A stretch of DNA of 64,000 nt, taken from positions 1 to 64,000 of the forward strand of contig NZ_JAIXTC010000024.1 in the NCBI RefSeq assembly GCF_027484365.1. Direction: 5' to 3'. The notes beneath the pieces are model-generated. The model had not been told where the DNA came from, did not search any database, and saw nothing but the letters and a program-made list of their open reading frames with translations. Origin of the DNA: Brevundimonas sp. Its GTDB lineage: Bacteria > Pseudomonadota > Alphaproteobacteria > Caulobacterales > Caulobacteraceae. The stretch's first letter is position 1; every line of letters begins with the position of its first letter. The translations under genes were made by a program, and so were the position numbers. Shown here piece after piece: positions 61,488 to 64,000 of this stretch.

Positions 61488-62485
61488 TGCGGCGCATGAT
61501 CGTGGTCACCGGCGGCGCCGGCTTCATCGGCTCCAACATCGTCTCGCGCCTGTGCGCCGAGGACCGCTGGGACGTCGTCGTCTGCGACCGGCTGGAAGAC
61601 GCCAACCTCGGCAAGTGGCGCAACATCGCCAAGTCGGCCATCGCGGACTTCTGGCAGCCGGAGGAGCTGTTCCTTCAACTGGAACGCCACAAGGAGCGGG
61701 TCAGCGCCGTCGTCCACATGGGGGCCATCTCCTCGACGACCGAGCAGGACGCCGACCTGATCCTGCGCACCAACTTCAGCCTGTCGCGCGATCTCTGGGA
61801 CTGGTGCGCGCTGAACGACGCCCGGATGATCTACGCCTCCTCGGCGGCCACCTACGGCGACGGCGAAGCCGGTTTCGAGGATGTCGATGATCTTGAGTCC
61901 ATCTCGCGACTTCAGCCTCTAAATGCCTACGGTTATTCAAAGAAACTGTTCGATCAGTATGCGGTTCGCGCGGCTTCCCGCGACCACGCCCCGCGCCAGT
62001 GGGCCGGGCTGAAGTTCTTCAACGTCTATGGCCCGAACGAAGGCCACAAGGGCGGGATGAAGTCGGTCATCGCCCAGATCTGGCCGAAGGTGGCCGCCGG
62101 CGAGACCGTCAGCCTGTTCCGTTCGCACCATCCCGATTACGCCGACGGCGGACAGTTGCGCGACTTCGTCTTCGTCGACGACGTGGTCGACATCATCGAC
62201 TGGCTGCTGTGCACGCCCGGGATCAGCGGCATCTTCAACGCCGGGTCGGGACAGGCGAGGTCCTTCCTCGACCTGGCCAACGCCACCTTCGCTGCGGCCG
62301 GCAAGGACCCCGCAGTCGCCTATATCGACATGCCCGAGGTCATCCGCGACCGTTACCAGTATTTCACCGAGGCGAAGATGGACCGCGTCCGGGCCCTCGG
62401 CTTCGGAGGCCAGTCCACGCCGCTGGAGGAGGGGGTGCGCCGGTACGTCCAGTCCTTCCTGTCACAGCCGGATCCCTATCGGTGA
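61487..62485 (+). CDS. hldD: ADP-L-glycero-D-manno-heptose 6-epimerase
   Basis: The 332-residue short-chain dehydrogenase/epimerase finishes the nucleotide heptose. It has the NAD motif VTGGAGFIGSN at residues 7-17, DRLEDANLGKWRNIAKS, GAISSTTEQD, SSAATYGDG, YGYSKKLFDQY (catalytic Tyr and Lys), LKFFNVYGPNEGHKGGMKSV and RDFVFVDDVV. It is coupled to hldE and to the following DUF3089 gene (GTGA overlap). Confidence 0.97.
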   Translation: MRRMIVVTGGAGFIGSNIVSRLCAEDRWDVVVCDRLEDANLGKWRNIAKSAIADFWQPEELFLQLERHKERVSAVVHMGAISSTTEQDADLILRTNFSLSRDLWDWCALNDARMIYASSAATYGDGEAGFEDVDDLESISRLQPLNAYGYSKKLFDQYAVRAASRDHAPRQWAGLKFFNVYGPNEGHKGGMKSVIAQIWPKVAAGETVSLFRSHHPDYADGGQLRDFVFVDDVVDIIDWLLCTPGISGIFNAGSGQARSFLDLANATFAAAGKDPAVAYIDMPEVIRDRYQYFTEAKMDRVRALGFGGQSTPLEEGVRRYVQSFLSQPDPYR

Positions 62486-63588
62486 AACCGCCCCGGCTGA
62501 CCTTCCGGCAGGGGGTGGGCTGGCTCGGCATCGCCCTTGTGCTTCTGCTCGCCGTCGCCGTCGCGGTCTGGCGCGGCGACATCCTCAAGGCCGGGTTGGA
62601 CCCGCAGATTCCGTTCCAGACCTACGACCCGCCGCCGGCGCCAGACTATCGGCAGGCCGACGCCTGGGCGATGCGCGAGATCCGCGCCCCGACGTCAGGA
62701 CCGGCCGCGATCTTCTTCCTCCACTCCACCACCTTCGACGGCGGCAAGGACTGGAACGGACCGATCGGCGATCAGAAGGCCGACGCCTATCTGAAGCGGG
62801 TCGTCATCCCCAACTACGCCGGGCCGTTCGCCCGGGCCGGGGCCATCAGCCTGCCGCGCTATCGACAGGCCTCGCTTTACACCCGACTGACCCTGAGGGA
62901 CGATGCCCGGGACGCCCGCGCCTTCGCCTACGGCGACGCTCTGGCCGCCTTCGAGACCTGGCTGACTGCGCATCCGACCGGACCTCTGGTGCTGGCGGGC
63001 GTGGAGCAGGGTGGAGACCTGATCGACCGGCTGGTGCGCGAGCGGGTGGCCGGCGATCCGGCCCTGCAGCGCCGGATCGTCGCCGTCTATCTGATCGATG
63101 TGATCGTCGCCGCCAACAGCCTGTCGCCCGCCGTGCCGGCCTGCGCCACGGCGACCAGCATCGGCTGTGTGGTCGGCTGGTCCCAGGTCGGAGACGACAA
63201 CGACGGCGCCGCCTGGCGGCGACTGCGACGGGCCCTCGTCTGGGACGAGGCCGGACGCCTGATCGATCTCGCCGACCGCCCGGCCCTGTGCGTCAACCCG
63301 GTCAGCGGGGCCCGCAGCGATGCGGCCGTCCCGGCGCGCCTGCACCATGGCGCCGCCAATGCGACAGGACTGGAATGGGGCGTGCGACCCGCCTTCATCG
63401 ACCGGGCCATAGCGACGCAATGCCGCCACGGCATCCTGCGTCACGCCGAGCTCAAGACTGAATCGTTCCGCGAGGTCGGGAACTGGGCCGACCGCAGAAA
63501 AGCGCGTCCCTACAATCTCTTCTATTCCGATATTGAGGAAGACGTTGAGCGCCGTCTCAATGTCTGGATCGCCTCCAACGGACTCTAG
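62482..63588 (+). CDS. DUF3089 membrane-anchored protein
   Basis: The 368-residue product has one N-terminal membrane segment (WLGIALVLLLAVAVAVW) and a DUF3089 domain with an alpha/beta-hydrolase-like layout: AIFFLHSTTFDGGKDWNGP, NYAGPFARAGAISLPRYRQAS, LVLAGVEQGGDLIDRLV (in place of a classic G-x-S-x-G it has GVEQGG) and AYLIDVIV-type segments. Lack of the nucleophile Ser suggests that it is not a standard esterase. GTG start overlaps the hldD stop. The position suggests an envelope role. Confidence 0.87.
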   Translation: MKPPRLTFRQGVGWLGIALVLLLAVAVAVWRGDILKAGLDPQIPFQTYDPPPAPDYRQADAWAMREIRAPTSGPAAIFFLHSTTFDGGKDWNGPIGDQKADAYLKRVVIPNYAGPFARAGAISLPRYRQASLYTRLTLRDDARDARAFAYGDALAAFETWLTAHPTGPLVLAGVEQGGDLIDRLVRERVAGDPALQRRIVAVYLIDVIVAANSLSPAVPACATATSIGCVVGWSQVGDDNDGAAWRRLRRALVWDEAGRLIDLADRPALCVNPVSGARSDAAVPARLHHGAANATGLEWGVRPAFIDRAIATQCRHGILRHAELKTESFREVGNWADRRKARPYNLFYSDIEEDVERRLNVWIASNGL

Positions 63589-64000
63589 TCCAGTCCGGTC
63601 CGGTCGGTCTTCCAGTCGAACAGGGCCTCCAGCACCTTGATCGCCTCGCCGCGCGGGGTAGCCAGATCCGGATCTCGCCCCAGCACGAGCCGGGCGTCAT
63701 CCGCGGCGGCCAGAAGCAACGACCGGTGGCGGATCGGGTCGGCGAACCGATAGGCCGGGAAACCGCTCTGCCTGAGCCCGAGGGGGTCGCCGCCGCCGCG
63801 CAGGCGGAAGTCCTCCTCCGCGATCTCGAATCCGTCCTCGCTGCGCCTCAGCGTCTCCAGCCGCTCGCGGGCGGTGTCCCCCAAAGTCGCTCCCTGACCG
63901 CCGTCCTGTCCCCCGTAGAGCAGGATGCAGGCGCTTGATTTCGCCCCGCGCCCGACCCGGCCGCGCAGCTGGTGCAGCTGGGCCAGGCCGAACCGGTCCG
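63585..64000 (-). CDS. recG: ATP-dependent DNA helicase RecG, C-terminal part (partial)
   Basis: The frame is open from the window edge through 138 codons to TAG at 63585. It begins DRFGLAQLHQLRGRVGRG (helicase motif VI), continues SACILLYGG, and has the RecG wedge-side motif RSEDGFEIAEEDFRLRGGGDPLGLRQSGFP. RecG remodels stalled forks and Holliday junctions. The start lies outside the window; a TTG at 63884 is internal. The stop is shared with the convergent DUF3089 gene in CTAG. Confidence 0.95.
   Translation of the reverse strand, partial: DRFGLAQLHQLRGRVGRGAKSSACILLYGGQDGGQGATLGDTARERLETLRRSEDGFEIAEEDFRLRGGGDPLGLRQSGFPAYRFADPIRHRSLLLAAADDARLVLGRDPDLATPRGEAIKVLEALFDWKTDRTGLD

Overview
The window is GC-rich chromosomal DNA (roughly two thirds G+C by eye) from an alphaproteobacterium, most likely of the Caulobacterales and probably Brevundimonas or a close relative. 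The assignment is inferred from several points: a C4-pathway 5-aminolevulinate synthase (hemA), the block nrdR-ribD-ribE-ribBA-ribH-nusB-thiL, a short type-2 argC, a two-domain cold-shock protein, class II fructose bisphosphatase (glpX), K+-independent H+-pyrophosphatase, and tRNA promoters of the form TTGnnn-15 nt-GCTAnnnn, as in Caulobacter. Most of the window is ordinary core genome. I see no prophage, insertion sequence, CRISPR array or complete defence island.

Layout. 1-5.5 kb: the 3' end of one and all of a second secreted protein with an extremely acidic repeat tail (tandem paralogues sharing their terminators), an SPFH/NfeD membrane pair, rnhA, and tatABC. 5.5-10.1 kb: a low-GC orphan Imm53-type immunity gene, the glnB-glnA operon, nnrD, a flavin reductase and a beta-hydroxyacid dehydrogenase. 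10.1-16 kb: an accessory-like stretch with two secreted alpha/beta hydrolases, a membrane LytTR regulator with candidate operator repeats, a CAP-domain protein, a cyclophilin and a relic of a second cyclophilin gene. 16-24.8 kb: hemB, a valine-catabolism cluster (acyl-CoA dehydrogenase, 3-hydroxyisobutyryl-CoA hydrolase, two exported methyltransferase-like proteins, mmsB), then hemA and glyA. 24.8-29.6 kb: the tightly overlapped nrdR-riboflavin-nusB-thiL operon. 30-42 kb: hppA, bamE, a cytochrome bc1 chaperone, DUF177-plsX-fabH-ihfA-merR, tRNA-Pro, ctaA, rplM-rpsI, argC and msrB. 42-54 kb: PHA synthase, glpX-recJ, three tRNAs, a cold-shock gene, a PLP lyase, an orphan amino-acid binding lipoprotein and a dicarboxylate/amino-acid symporter. 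54-64 kb: a sulfurtransferase, two different photolyases tail to tail, kdsA, hairpin-rich intergenic repeats, hldE-hldD for LPS heptose, a DUF3089 protein and the 3' end of recG.

How the parts connect. Export and envelope functions recur (Tat, BamE, kdsA, hldE/D, lipoproteins). Haem and respiration genes are also spread through the window (hemA, hemB, ctaA, Cbp3 chaperone, NDUFS4-like subunit). Gene packing is extreme. Many same-strand neighbours overlap by ATGA, GTGA or TGATG, including a ribH that appears to start at CTG. Five of ten convergent pairs share their stop codons in a 4-nt CTAG or TTAG, and one divergent pair shares its two start codons in CATG.

The most unusual items are the acidic tandem-repeat proteins, the cyclophilin relic antisense to the end of another gene, the orphan Imm53 gene, the exported methyltransferase-like pair inside the valine cluster, the incomplete riboflavin enzymes (RibD without deaminase, RibBA without a credible cyclohydrolase site), and the CTG start of ribH. 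None amounts to a clearly new multi-gene system. Functions are assigned by reading motifs, without database searches.
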